NCBI GenBank assembly: GCA_013139755.1
Contig: WTAG01000469.1
Coordinates: 1 to 10,871 of the forward strand
Direction: 5' to 3'
Source: Methylomarinum sp.
GTDB lineage: Bacteria; Pseudomonadota; Gammaproteobacteria; Methylococcales; Methylomonadaceae
DNA length: 10,871 bases
Position numbers and translations under genes: made by a program. The notes below the pieces were generated by a model that was given only the letters and a program-made list of their open reading frames with translations, ran no database searches and had not been told where the DNA came from. Shown one piece after another: positions 1 through 6,832 of this stretch (position 1 is the stretch's first letter; every line of letters begins with the position of its first letter).

Positions 1-181
1 TCTTCTTACCCATCATTCCAAAAACAATAATTGCCGAAACAACAATGCCAGACATATAAATATTTTCCTGACTTGCACCCAGTAAATACGCGGTTCCACT
101 ACCGATCCCCATACCTACACCGGTAAAAGCCAAACTACGCATTAACCGACAATAGGGACAATTTCTATCATATCCTCTCAT
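1..181 (-). CDS. Small CPYC membrane protein, 3' end outside window
   Basis: An open frame starts with ATG at 179-181 and runs off the left edge after 60 codons without a stop. It is too short for a usual ORF cut-off but looks real. The N-terminus carries a Cys-Pro-Tyr-Cys motif (residues 8-11, in NCPYCRLMR). Two glycine-rich or hydrophobic segments follow (about 16-36 and 42-57), and the visible part ends in GMMGKK. The start lies inside the 3' end of hemH and overlaps it by 14 bases in another frame, so translation is probably coupled to hemH. CPYC is the glutaredoxin active-site motif, but nothing else here looks like a glutaredoxin fold; the cysteines may instead bind metal. I do not recognise the family. 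The function is unknown and the C-terminus is not visible. Confidence 0.6.
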   Translation of the reverse strand, partial: MRGYDRNCPYCRLMRSLAFTGVGMGIGSGTAYLLGASQENIYMSGIVVSAIIVFGMMGKK

Positions 182-1163
182 GCATTTCCCCTTTTATGAG
201 TTCAACCATCAAATCAACATGTTTATCAGAATCATTTAACGCAGGAATATAGCGATACGATTGCCCGCCCGCTTCCTGAAAAATAGCTTTATTAGCCATT
301 TCAATCTCTTCTAATGTTTCCAAACAATCGACAGCAAAACCAGGACAAATCACATCAACCGACTTTATCCCTTGCTCAGGTAATACTTGCAACACTTCAA
401 TACAGTAAGGCTGCAACCATTTCGCTTTACCAAATCGAGATTGAAAAACAATTTTCCACTGGCCTTCTGTTAACGACAATTTTTCTGCTAATAATTCAGC
501 CGTACAATGACATTGATCAAAATAAGGGTCACCCCATTCAGTTAACTTAGCAGGTAAACCATGAAATGACATCAATAACATGTCGTTTTTACCATGTTTT
601 TCCCAATGCGTCTTAACCGAATCTGCAAGCGCCTCTATATATATAGGCCTTTGATAATAATCACTGACAATACGAACAGAAGGAATATACCACCACTTCA
701 TCACGCGCTGAATCACCGCATCATAAACTGAAGCTGTAGTGGTTGAAGAATACTGAGGATATAAAGGGATAACGATTAACTCATCAATCTGGCTTTTTTT
801 ATACTTAGCCAATTGCTTTACAATTGATGGCTTACCATAACGCATGACATGATCAATTGAAAATGAATCACCATCAAATTGCTTTGCGACTTTTTCAGCC
901 AATTGCTGCGTCCAAAAGACCAAAGGCGAGCCGTTCTCTTGCCAAATTTTTTTATAAGCTTTTGCTGATTTTCGCGGTCGAAAGGGTAATACAAAGAAGT
1001 TTAAAATAATCCACCAAAGCGAGCGAGGTAGATTGACAACGCGTGGATCCCAAAGAAATTCTTTAAGATAGCGTCTGACAGCAGACGTAGTCGGTGCTTC
1101 GGGTGAACCTAAATTCACCAGAAGCACCCCTACTTTTTTAGTTACGGCGTTCTCACGCACCAT
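168..1163 (-). CDS. hemH: Ferrochelatase
   Basis: Inserts Fe(2+) into protoporphyrin IX in the last step of protoheme synthesis. The 331-residue length is normal for the family. The N-terminal block GVLLVNLGSPEAPT (12-25) and the region around RYGKPS (108-113) are typical. The invariant catalytic histidine is His201 in SFHGLP, followed by GDPYFDQCHCTA. The C-terminal signature PGFAVDCLETLEEI contains the conserved acidic residues, with Glu282 matching the second catalytic position. The hydrophobic stretch near 50-62 is usual for proteobacterial ferrochelatases that lie against the membrane. The start is 2 bases after the folE stop, so the two genes are co-transcribed; a small membrane protein overlaps its end. 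Identification is by motif and length and is firm. Confidence 0.97.
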   Translation of the reverse strand: MVRENAVTKKVGVLLVNLGSPEAPTTSAVRRYLKEFLWDPRVVNLPRSLWWIILNFFVLPFRPRKSAKAYKKIWQENGSPLVFWTQQLAEKVAKQFDGDSFSIDHVMRYGKPSIVKQLAKYKKSQIDELIVIPLYPQYSSTTTASVYDAVIQRVMKWWYIPSVRIVSDYYQRPIYIEALADSVKTHWEKHGKNDMLLMSFHGLPAKLTEWGDPYFDQCHCTAELLAEKLSLTEGQWKIVFQSRFGKAKWLQPYCIEVLQVLPEQGIKSVDVICPGFAVDCLETLEEIEMANKAIFQEAGGQSYRYIPALNDSDKHVDLMVELIKGEMHERI

Positions 1164-1165
1164 AA

Positions 1166-1717
1166 TTACTTACTATTTCGATTAATAAGGTTTAAAAATT
1201 CCATTCGAGTACTGCGGTCTTCCCTAAAAATACCGGTCATCACAGATGTTGTCATTACTGAATTCTGTTTTTCAACGCCTCGCATCATCATACACAAATG
1301 CTTAGCTTCGACCACAACCGCCACACCTTTAGCACCAACTGACACCTCAACAGCATCTGCAATTTGCTTAGTCAGTTTTTCTTGAATTTGCATACGTCGT
1401 GCATACATATCGACAATACGCGCCAACTTAGATAAGCCAATAACTTTACCATCAGGAATATATGCAATATGACATTTACCGATAAAAGGCAATAAATGAT
1501 GCTCACATAAAGAATACAGTTCAATATCTTTTACGATAACCATATCTTCAGTGTCAGCTTTAAAAATCGCACCATTTAACACTTCTTCTAGTGTTTTATC
1601 ATAGCCATTATTTAAAAATTTAAAAGCTTTAGCAGCACGAGCAGGTGTATCAACCAAACCCTCACGCGTTACATCCTCACCCGCTGCTGTAATAATCTTA
1701 GAAAAAAGCTCTTCCAT
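1166..1717 (-). CDS. folE: GTP cyclohydrolase I (type I, FolE)
   Basis: Converts GTP to 7,8-dihydroneopterin triphosphate, the entry step of tetrahydrofolate synthesis. The protein has 183 residues, a compact form of the family. The zinc site is complete: Cys71 and His74 in [10 protein letters not shown], and Cys142 in HLCMMMRGV. The catalytic histidines His73 and His140 are also present, by position relative to the E. coli enzyme. Further family blocks are [10 protein letters not shown] (94-103), the [11 protein letters not shown] region (110-120) and the C-terminal [10 protein letters not shown]. All zinc ligands are intact, so this is the zinc-dependent FolE and not the unrelated FolE2. 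It is the first gene of a folE-hemH unit with a TATAAT box 32 bases upstream of its start. Confidence 0.97.
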   Translation of the reverse strand: MEELFSKIITAAGEDVTREGLVDTPARAAKAFKFLNNGYDKTLEEVLNGAIFKADTEDMVIVKDIELYSLCEHHLLPFIGKCHIAYIPDGKVIGLSKLARIVDMYARRMQIQEKLTKQIADAVEVSVGAKGVAVVVEAKHLCMMMRGVEKQNSVMTTSVMTGIFREDRSTRMEFLNLINRNSK

Positions 1718-1748
1718 TGTTCTGTCTCTGTTTTAAGAATAGCGGGCG

Positions 1749-1776
1749 ATTATATCACAGACAAATACAGTTTAAC
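1749..1776 (-). promoter_or_regulatory. Probable promoter of folE-hemH
   Basis: On the minus strand a perfect TATAAT lies at 1749-1754. A weak -35 candidate (GTTAAA, 1771-1776) sits 16 bases upstream. The -10 box directly abuts the dusA stop codon and the -35 lies inside the end of dusA, leaving about 31 bases between the -10 and the folE start. The -10 match is exact; the -35 match is poor, so the call rests mainly on position and on the -10. Confidence 0.5.
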
Positions 1777-2741
1777 GCCTCTAATACAACCGTACTATCT
1801 GCACCCTTTTTAGTCGCTTGTTCACTTAACGTTCTACGCCATGCTCTAGCGCCCGATACACCATGAAATAAACCTAAAATATGACGGCTCACACTATGTA
1901 ATCGCCCTCCCTCTTTGATATGCTGATCAATATAAGGGATTAATTCCATCACTACTTGATGCCGTGTCTTAATCGAATCAGTACAATCATATAATTGCGC
2001 ATCTACCTCGGCCAATAAATAAGGATTGTGATAAGCCTCTCTACCCACCATCACCCCATCAACCTGCTGCAATATCTCCTTGCTTTGTTCTAAAGACGTT
2101 AGCCCACCATTCAATGAAATAATTAAATCAGGAAAATCTTTTTTAATCTGATAAACCACATCATAACGTAAAGGCGGCACTTCTCTATTCTGCTTAGGTG
2201 ATAAGCCTTTTAACCACGCTTTTCTGGCATGAACGATAAATGTTTGGCAACCTGCACCCGACACAGTAGAAATAAAATTCACTAACTCTTCATAAGAATC
2301 TTGCTCATCAATCCCAATACGGGATTTGACTGTCACAGGAATAGAAACCACTTGCTGCATGGCATTAACACATTCTGCCACCAAATCTGGTTCGGCCATT
2401 AAACAGGCACCAAAACGACCATTTTGAACGCGATCACTCGGGCAACCTACATTAAGATTCACCTCATCATAACCATAATCCTCAACAATCCGAGCACAAC
2501 TGGCTAAATCAGCAGGATTACTCCCGCCCAATTGAAAAGCAACCGGATTTTCAGCTGAGTTAAACCCCAAAAACCGCTGCTGATCACCATTTAAAATAGC
2601 CCCAGTTGTCACCATTTCTGTATATAACAGCGCATTATTGCTTAATAAACGATGAAAATAGCGACAGTGGCGGTCAGTCCAATCGAGCATTGGGGCAATG
2701 CTGAAGCGATGCAATGGGTATAAAGAATCTTTAGTGGTCAT
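1755..2741 (-). CDS. dusA: tRNA-dihydrouridine(20/20a) synthase DusA
   Basis: A flavin (FMN) enzyme that reduces uridine to dihydrouridine in the D-loop of tRNA using NADPH. The 328-residue length fits DusA. The TIM-barrel starts with [18 protein letters not shown] (14-31), typical of the DusA branch. FMN and substrate motifs follow: AFQLGG (68-73), [19 protein letters not shown] (97-115) with catalytic Cys113, VKSRIG (138-143) with Lys139, and [17 protein letters not shown] (171-187), a DusA hallmark. The phosphate site is covered by LNGG (210-213) and [15 protein letters not shown] (229-243). The start ATG has no good ribosome-binding site of its own; a strong one lies about 20 bases upstream inside a hairpin (see findings). 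The frame has a stop just upstream, so no longer start is possible. Confidence 0.96.
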   Translation of the reverse strand: MTTKDSLYPLHRFSIAPMLDWTDRHCRYFHRLLSNNALLYTEMVTTGAILNGDQQRFLGFNSAENPVAFQLGGSNPADLASCARIVEDYGYDEVNLNVGCPSDRVQNGRFGACLMAEPDLVAECVNAMQQVVSIPVTVKSRIGIDEQDSYEELVNFISTVSGAGCQTFIVHARKAWLKGLSPKQNREVPPLRYDVVYQIKKDFPDLIISLNGGLTSLEQSKEILQQVDGVMVGREAYHNPYLLAEVDAQLYDCTDSIKTRHQVVMELIPYIDQHIKEGGRLHSVSRHILGLFHGVSGARAWRRTLSEQATKKGADSTVVLEALNCICL

Positions 2742-2788
2742 TAAATATTAATCAAATATTCCCCCTCCTTAACCAGAAGGAGAAAATC

Positions 2789-2823
2789 AAAAAAAAGGCA
2801 CACTATTTTAAAAATAGTGTGCC
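2789..2823 (-). terminator. Strong rho-independent terminator
   Basis: A perfect inverted repeat at 2797-2823 (GGCACACTATTTT on one arm, 13 complementary positions around one central base) is followed on the minus strand by eight T (2789-2796). It should end leftward transcription coming from the receiver/cysteine-cluster genes. It sits just upstream of dusA, so it could also act on a dusA leader. There is no comparable T run on the plus-strand side. Confidence 0.85.
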
Positions 2824-2836
2824 ATCACAACCGCCT

Positions 2837-2842
2837 ATTATA
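2837..2842 (-). promoter_or_regulatory. Possible -10 box upstream of dusA
   Basis: An exact TATAAT occurs on the minus strand. I found no good -35 at 16-18 bases (the nearest is AT-rich with few matches), so this is a candidate only. If used, transcription would start near 2829-2831, right before the 2797-2823 hairpin. That would make the hairpin part of a dusA leader. Confidence 0.3.
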
Positions 2843-2933
2843 GCTTTAATCAATTTATAAACATTTTTTTCTTAGATTCACCTAATAAGTGCAATTCATT
2901 TTTTAAGAATTAAGACAACCAACTAGAGTATAT

Positions 2934-3002
2934 GTCATCCGAGCGATATCCAGGATATACCCACTATGCCATAGCGGTTGAACCTATAGATCAACCGGTG
3001 AC
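2934..3002 (-). repeat. Cluster of nested inverted repeats (cloverleaf-like)
   Basis: Just downstream of the cysteine-cluster gene, a 69-base stretch can fold as a closed multi-stem structure. The outer stem pairs 2934-2940 with 2997-3002, with one bulged base. Inside are a 6-bp stem (GGTTGA 2976-2981 with TCAACC 2991-2996), a 5-bp stem (2946-2950 with 2954-2958) and a short stem around 2965-2973. It has no T run and no coding potential that I can see, so it is not a simple terminator. The rest of the 2742-3009 gap is AT-rich with no gene. The strand is inferred from minus-strand transcription. Confidence 0.4.
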
Positions 3003-3009
3003 GTTTAAT

Positions 3010-3312
3010 TTAGTCTACGCCAAGTAATACGGCAGCCACTATAGCGACAACAGAAATGGCTAGAGCGTATAGTATTAACTTAAATGTTCGATGTTTTGTT
3101 TTCTCGACACAGTCAAGACAAGATTTATGATCCTTAAAGGTGTAAATTGTTTGACCATCGCGAATACAACCCGTTTCAATACCGTCAAGGCTTTTCCCAC
3201 ACCGATAACATTGATTGTTTTTTTCACGTTTATTAGTGACAAATACTTTTCGTATTGAATAACCACCACATCCAACAAGTAAAACGATAGTTAAAATATC
3301 AATTATTCTCAT
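3010..3312 (-). CDS. Two-helix membrane protein with a four-cysteine cluster
   Basis: About 100 residues. An N-terminal hydrophobic helix (about 3-17, DILTIVLLVG) is followed by a basic soluble loop holding two CxxC pairs (Cys35/Cys38 in CYRCG and Cys65/Cys68 in CLDC). A second helix lies near the C-terminus (about 79-97). The two spaced pairs are the usual layout of a zinc ribbon; metal binding is inferred. I chose ATG at 3310-3312, not GTG at 3319-3321, because it forms an ATGA overlap with the stop of the receiver gene and has AGG about 8 bases upstream. The family is not recognised. Translational coupling suggests it works with, or is dosed with, the receiver protein. It is the last gene before the terminator at 2789-2823. 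Confidence 0.75.
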   Translation of the reverse strand: MRIIDILTIVLLVGCGGYSIRKVFVTNKREKNNQCYRCGKSLDGIETGCIRDGQTIYTFKDHKSCLDCVEKTKHRTFKLILYALAISVVAIVAAVLLGVD

Positions 3313-3734
3313 AGAAAACACCTAATCCCAGTACACTTGTCTAACAAGAAAAAATCCTGACTCGCTGTCGAATTTATTTTATCCGCGTTTAACTGATGAA
3401 CCAAGCTACTCAATTGATCAAAATGAAATGGTTTTTCAATAAATGCATCCATGCCAGCCTTAAAACACTTTTCTTTAAGACTATCATCTGAAGAACAGCC
3501 AATAATCGGGAAAAAATGTCCCATTTTTCTAATGACCCTTGCAGCCTCTAAACCATTCATTTCAGGCATATTGATGTCCATAATGCAAAAGTCATATTGA
3601 CCTTTATTTTGTTGGGACATTTCCACTGCTTTTAAGCCATTTGATGCAATATCACAATCATAGCCCCAGTCTTGCATGATCTCTTGATAAAGCAATTGTG
3701 TCATTTGATCGTCCTCTGCAATTAATATATTCAT
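3309..3734 (-). CDS. Stand-alone response-regulator receiver domain
   Basis: A 141-residue CheY-like protein with one receiver domain and no output domain. Key residues are all present: the acidic triad start Glu7-Asp8-Asp9 (IAEDD), the phospho-acceptor Asp53 in IMDINMPEMNG, the switch hydroxyl Ser81, and Lys101 in EKPF. The C-terminal tail (about 115-141) goes beyond the fold and contains two cysteines. Such single-domain receivers act by protein-protein contact or in phosphorelays. No histidine kinase or HPt protein is encoded in this window, so its partner must be elsewhere. Its ATG overlaps the stop of the DoxX-like gene (ATGA) and its stop overlaps the next start, so it is embedded in a translationally coupled operon. 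Confidence 0.9.
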   Translation of the reverse strand: MNILIAEDDQMTQLLYQEIMQDWGYDCDIASNGLKAVEMSQQNKGQYDFCIMDINMPEMNGLEAARVIRKMGHFFPIIGCSSDDSLKEKCFKAGMDAFIEKPFHFDQLSSLVHQLNADKINSTASQDFFLLDKCTGIRCFL

Positions 3735-3973
3735 ATTGTTTTTTTGTTTATAACAGAATCAAAACTCCACCGCCCTGCACCAGCAAATAACAATGGCATA
3801 AACATAACTAGATAAAGCAAGGGCAGTTTAAAATGACCATGCCCTTTATTTGTAATTGCGTAACCTTGCCAGACTTCAGATAAAGTATGCCATTCAGAAG
3901 ACCAATGCACAGTATTGATTGCAACTACGGTTAAAGTAATTAATAACAGCGAAAACAATCGCCAATCCACCAT
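3731..3973 (-). CDS. DoxX-like membrane protein, C-terminal half only
   Basis: 80 residues with two hydrophobic helices (about 5-21 and 48-66). The second helix and its end (FKLPLLYLVMF at 48-58, GAGRWSFD at 65-72) resemble the last helix and conserved GPGRxSLD-like end of DoxX-family proteins. The first helix, ending near His23, fits helix 3 of the same family. The first two helices of a normal four-helix DoxX protein are absent, and the gene starts 10 bases after the flavoprotein stop, so there is no room for them. The start has no clear ribosome-binding site and probably depends on coupling to the flavoprotein gene. It may be a decayed DoxX gene or a half-size protein that dimerises. The ATGA overlap with the receiver gene favours a translated product. 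DoxX resemblance is from memory of the family pattern. Confidence 0.65.
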   Translation of the reverse strand: MVDWRLFSLLLITLTVVAINTVHWSSEWHTLSEVWQGYAITNKGHGHFKLPLLYLVMFMPLLFAGAGRWSFDSVINKKTI

Positions 3974-3983
3974 AGCTAAAACT

Positions 3984-5687
3984 TTAAAACTGAAATCGTT
4001 TACCTTTAAAAAAAGATGAATAGTTTTTCTGCTGCATTTTTTTTCTGACTAAGGAAAGGGTTGAGTATTTAATTTTTTCAGTCATAAAATCTTTAACTAG
4101 CCCTAGCGTTTCTTTGTTATTAAAGAAGTGCTGCCGAAACTCTCCACGCCCCATAAACCCAACTTTCCATCTTAATAATATCCAGCTCAATTTATTTTTG
4201 GGTAGATAAGACTTTCCTTTTAGCGTCTCTCTAAAAGCGTGAGGTAACCAGTCTAATGCTAAAAATAAATCACTTATTTCAGCAACAACATGATCAACAG
4301 CCTGTTCATTTTTAACATCTAGCTGTTCAATTAATGTATCGATTTGTTCAGCCAGATTTTTATACTCATCAAATCCACCACCGGTTAAACTCAAAGACGC
4401 AATTTCTTTATAGTAATCGTCTCTAGTTGCAGCACGTTTCCGACTACTGGTTAATTTTACAAACTCGGTATAAGCACCTAACAGCCATAGTACTTTATAA
4501 ACAGACCACAATTTATGGTTTGTAAATGATTTATAGGAATTAGCCACTAAACGATCATGTGATTGAACAAATGCCAAGGTTTGTTGTTCATAGGGCTTAA
4601 AGGTTTCAGCAGAAAAATCACCCTCATTTGTTAAAATCAAGTGTGCCAAAGTCGAGACACTGTTAAATGACACATACAACCCTTTTGAAAACAGCGGATC
4701 TATAAAACCAGCGGCATGGCCCAACAAGGCAAACCGCTCTCCCACCACTTGTTTTGAGCTGTATTGAATGCGCCCTGTTCGTGTCCAGCCACGTACCGCT
4801 TTCGTATTTTTGAACTGTTTTTTAAGGTCTGGAAAGCGCGAAATAAAAGCACAAAATTCTTCTTTAGCACAGATTGTTTTGTCTTCGGGATACAGTCTTG
4901 TATCTAACTGCAAGCCTACGCTGCAAAGTGGATTGGTCGATTTATCATGGTTATTAAAAGGAATCACCCAAAGCCACCCTCCTTCAAAAATATGATGTAA
5001 GGTTCCTTCTGCCACACTAAAAGGAAAGCCATACTCTTGCTGTGAAAGCCCTGTCTGATGATAATCTGGCACATCCACCATATGCGTAAAAATGGTTCTT
5101 GAATGGGTTTTAAGATTAAAATATCTCAACTGAAACTTTTCAGCCAAAATAGATTTAAAACCGCCTGCATCAACAATATAATCTGCACTAAAGTCTCCTG
5201 CAGAGGTTTTAATATTAACGGACTCAGAGGTAATCTCTATATCACTCACGGCCGTGTCTTGATAAACCTTTACTCCGTAAGATATGGCTGTTGCAACCAT
5301 AAACTGATCTGAATCCTGTCGAACCAGATGTAATTCATGACCGTGAGGCTGGTTAGGAATAACCGCCTGAAACGCTTTCTCTTTATTTTGATATTTACCT
5401 TCTGAATGATGCAGAAAACTAAAATGCCGCTTCACCCCATGCGAAGTACCTATCAACGGCATATAGTTTTCTGAGCTGTAATACGCCAGTTCAGTAACAT
5501 CATAAAGTTGAGCCATAGCCCTCAATGTTTCTGAATTCTCAAGAATCATCGATTCACCTATGGCAAATCTTGGATGATTTTTAGCTTCAAATACAATGAC
5601 TGTTTTACCCTGCTTGGCAAGAATAGTTGCCAGACACGAGCCTGCAATACCTGACCCTATAATTGCTATATCATATTGTTGTTTCAT
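3984..5687 (-). CDS. FAD-dependent halogenase-like / tryptophan-halogenase-family oxidoreductase
   Basis: 567 residues. The N-terminal Rossmann motif GSGIAGS (11-17) with Glu35 binds FAD, followed by RFAIGESMI (40-48). The middle holds Trp238-Leu-Trp-Val-Ile-Pro243, matching the WxWxIP motif of flavin-dependent halogenases. GHAAGFIDPLFSKG (323-336) matches the second FAD motif, except that histidine replaces the usual aspartate of GDAAG. Lys86 in GVKRHFSF is a candidate for the halogenase lysine, but its alignment is uncertain. A C-terminal domain of about 200 residues has no clear catalytic motif. The protein belongs to the broad halogenase/geranylgeranyl-reductase-like flavoprotein group; whether it halogenates, hydroxylates or reduces cannot be read from sequence. 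No flavin reductase or biosynthetic assembly line is nearby. It lies 106 bases downstream of the peroxiredoxin-like gene and leads the DoxX-half/receiver/cysteine-cluster set. Confidence 0.85.
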   Translation of the reverse strand: MKQQYDIAIIGSGIAGSCLATILAKQGKTVIVFEAKNHPRFAIGESMILENSETLRAMAQLYDVTELAYYSSENYMPLIGTSHGVKRHFSFLHHSEGKYQNKEKAFQAVIPNQPHGHELHLVRQDSDQFMVATAISYGVKVYQDTAVSDIEITSESVNIKTSAGDFSADYIVDAGGFKSILAEKFQLRYFNLKTHSRTIFTHMVDVPDYHQTGLSQQEYGFPFSVAEGTLHHIFEGGWLWVIPFNNHDKSTNPLCSVGLQLDTRLYPEDKTICAKEEFCAFISRFPDLKKQFKNTKAVRGWTRTGRIQYSSKQVVGERFALLGHAAGFIDPLFSKGLYVSFNSVSTLAHLILTNEGDFSAETFKPYEQQTLAFVQSHDRLVANSYKSFTNHKLWSVYKVLWLLGAYTEFVKLTSSRKRAATRDDYYKEIASLSLTGGGFDEYKNLAEQIDTLIEQLDVKNEQAVDHVVAEISDLFLALDWLPHAFRETLKGKSYLPKNKLSWILLRWKVGFMGRGEFRQHFFNNKETLGLVKDFMTEKIKYSTLSLVRKKMQQKNYSSFFKGKRFQF

Positions 5688-5793
5688 AACCAGTGCCTAT
5701 ATTATGCGCCCTACTCTGTTGAGTATGACTTTAAGGGGTTAAGCGATTTGTATTTATCTATTTAATGCTATGTCTATTTGAACTAACAGATCA

Positions 5794-6684
5794 TTAAGCC
5801 AGTTGAGCATGTCTGTTCAACACCTCAATAAAGTCTTCGGGTTCAGGTCTAATTCGATAATTATTAGTTAAGTCACTGTATATAATTGCCCCCGTAGCAT
5901 CAGTAATAATAACGGTTGGATAAACAGTATCTTTCTCATAACCCAGCATTTCCATTCCTGCGGGTAAGCCGTTTTTCATTTCTATGCCCAGAGTTTGAGC
6001 CGCACGATTATCAGCGTCGGTTAAAAAGATAAACGGCACATCAAATTTGTCTGCCAGTACCTGAGTATTCTTTTCTGGTTGCGGTGCGCACAGCACAACT
6101 TTTGCGCCTAGAGAGGACAGTTTTTTATATTGAGTCGCGACTTCTTTAATTTGTGCCATACATAAGGGGCACCAGTTACCTCTAAAGAAAATATATATCA
6201 TTGGCGCACCGTTAAAAATATCTGAATTTATAAGCTTGCCTTGAATATCAAGTGCTTCAAATAGGGGTAATGGCTTACCTATTCGTAAAGCCTGATTGAC
6301 CTCACGGCCCAATGATGAATACCAAAAGTTGTACAAGATAAAGAAAACAAAACCCGTACATGCCAGCACTATACTCACGTTATTAAAGACATTTGACTCG
6401 GCTGTTCCTAAAGGACTGAAAATTGATACTGCATAACCATACATTGATAATGCTAACCCTATGATTGCAGTCAGTGTTAGTAATGGAAAATGCAGGGTTG
6501 TTCTAGCCACACTTTTAAACATCATCACTCGGCTGATGAATAACATAATAGGCATTGTTATCAAAACAGCGCCTAACCAGATAAAGTTCAGTCCTGAAGT
6601 AGCTAGGTAATAGATTCCATAACCACTTATTCCCATTGCAAACATCGGGAACATGCCAATAAAAAGAGATTTGATTTTGTTCAT
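5794..6684 (-). CDS. Membrane-anchored peroxiredoxin-like (AhpC/TSA) protein
   Basis: 296 residues in two parts. Residues 1-125 hold four hydrophobic helices (about 5-27, 33-54, 65-90, 101-122). Residues 135-296 form a thioredoxin-fold AhpC/TSA-type domain with the active-site block FFRGNWCPLCMAQI (166-179), giving a CxxC pair Cys172/Cys175. The later elements (VVLCAPQ, FIFLTDAD, YPTVIITDATG) follow the family order. The likely role is thiol-dependent reduction of peroxides or disulfides at the membrane; the side on which the domain lies is not certain. Translation start is well supported by AAGGAAATTACT directly before ATG. The promoter carries two palindromic operators that also occur at the TetR gene, so it is probably repressed by that protein. 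Confidence 0.88.
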   Translation of the reverse strand: MNKIKSLFIGMFPMFAMGISGYGIYYLATSGLNFIWLGAVLITMPIMLFISRVMMFKSVARTTLHFPLLTLTAIIGLALSMYGYAVSIFSPLGTAESNVFNNVSIVLACTGFVFFILYNFWYSSLGREVNQALRIGKPLPLFEALDIQGKLINSDIFNGAPMIYIFFRGNWCPLCMAQIKEVATQYKKLSSLGAKVVLCAPQPEKNTQVLADKFDVPFIFLTDADNRAAQTLGIEMKNGLPAGMEMLGYEKDTVYPTVIITDATGAIIYSDLTNNYRIRPEPEDFIEVLNRHAQLA

Positions 6685-6701
6685 AGTAATTTCCTTAAAT
6701 T

Positions 6702-6727
6702 TAATATAGTACGTAGGTACTATATTA
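6702..6727. promoter_or_regulatory. Operator 1 for the TetR-type regulator (predicted)
   Basis: A 26-base palindrome with perfect 11-base arms, TAATATAGTAC and GTACTATATTA, around GTAG. It overlaps the -10 box of the peroxiredoxin-like gene. The core TAGTAC-N4-GTACTA is shared with sites at 6726-6741 and 9901-9916. That layout is typical of TetR-family operators; the binding itself is inferred. Confidence 0.75.
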
Positions 6728-6750
6728 GTACTATCGTACTATTTACACAA
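6722..6750 (-). promoter_or_regulatory. Promoter of the peroxiredoxin-like gene
   Basis: On the minus strand, -35 TTGTGT (6745-6750) and -10 TAATAT (6722-6727) are 17 bases apart. Operator 2 fills the spacer and operator 1 covers the -10 and the start region, so bound repressor would block RNA polymerase. Confidence 0.65.
6726..6741. promoter_or_regulatory. Operator 2 for the TetR-type regulator (predicted)
   Basis: TAGTAC-TATC-GTACTA, six-base perfect arms with a four-base spacer, lying between the -35 and -10. Its centre is 19 bases from that of operator 1, about two helical turns, which would allow two dimers on one face of the DNA. Confidence 0.65.
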
Positions 6751-6832
6751 GATTTAATAAAAATATTTCTTCAAAACAAACACCACTTTTATTTTGACAC
6801 CTACTGACAGCCGCTAATTTACTAGTTCTGTC

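Noticed and set aside
314..550. Plus-strand open frame inside hemH
   Set aside because: It is antisense to a firmly identified gene and shows no domain or ribosome site. The same holds for the plus-strand frames inside the flavoprotein and SDR genes and the minus-strand frame at 9712-9927.
3075..3278. Second minus-strand frame inside the cysteine-cluster gene
   Set aside because: It is out of frame with the gene that has the CxxC pairs, helices and ATGA coupling, and has no recognisable feature.
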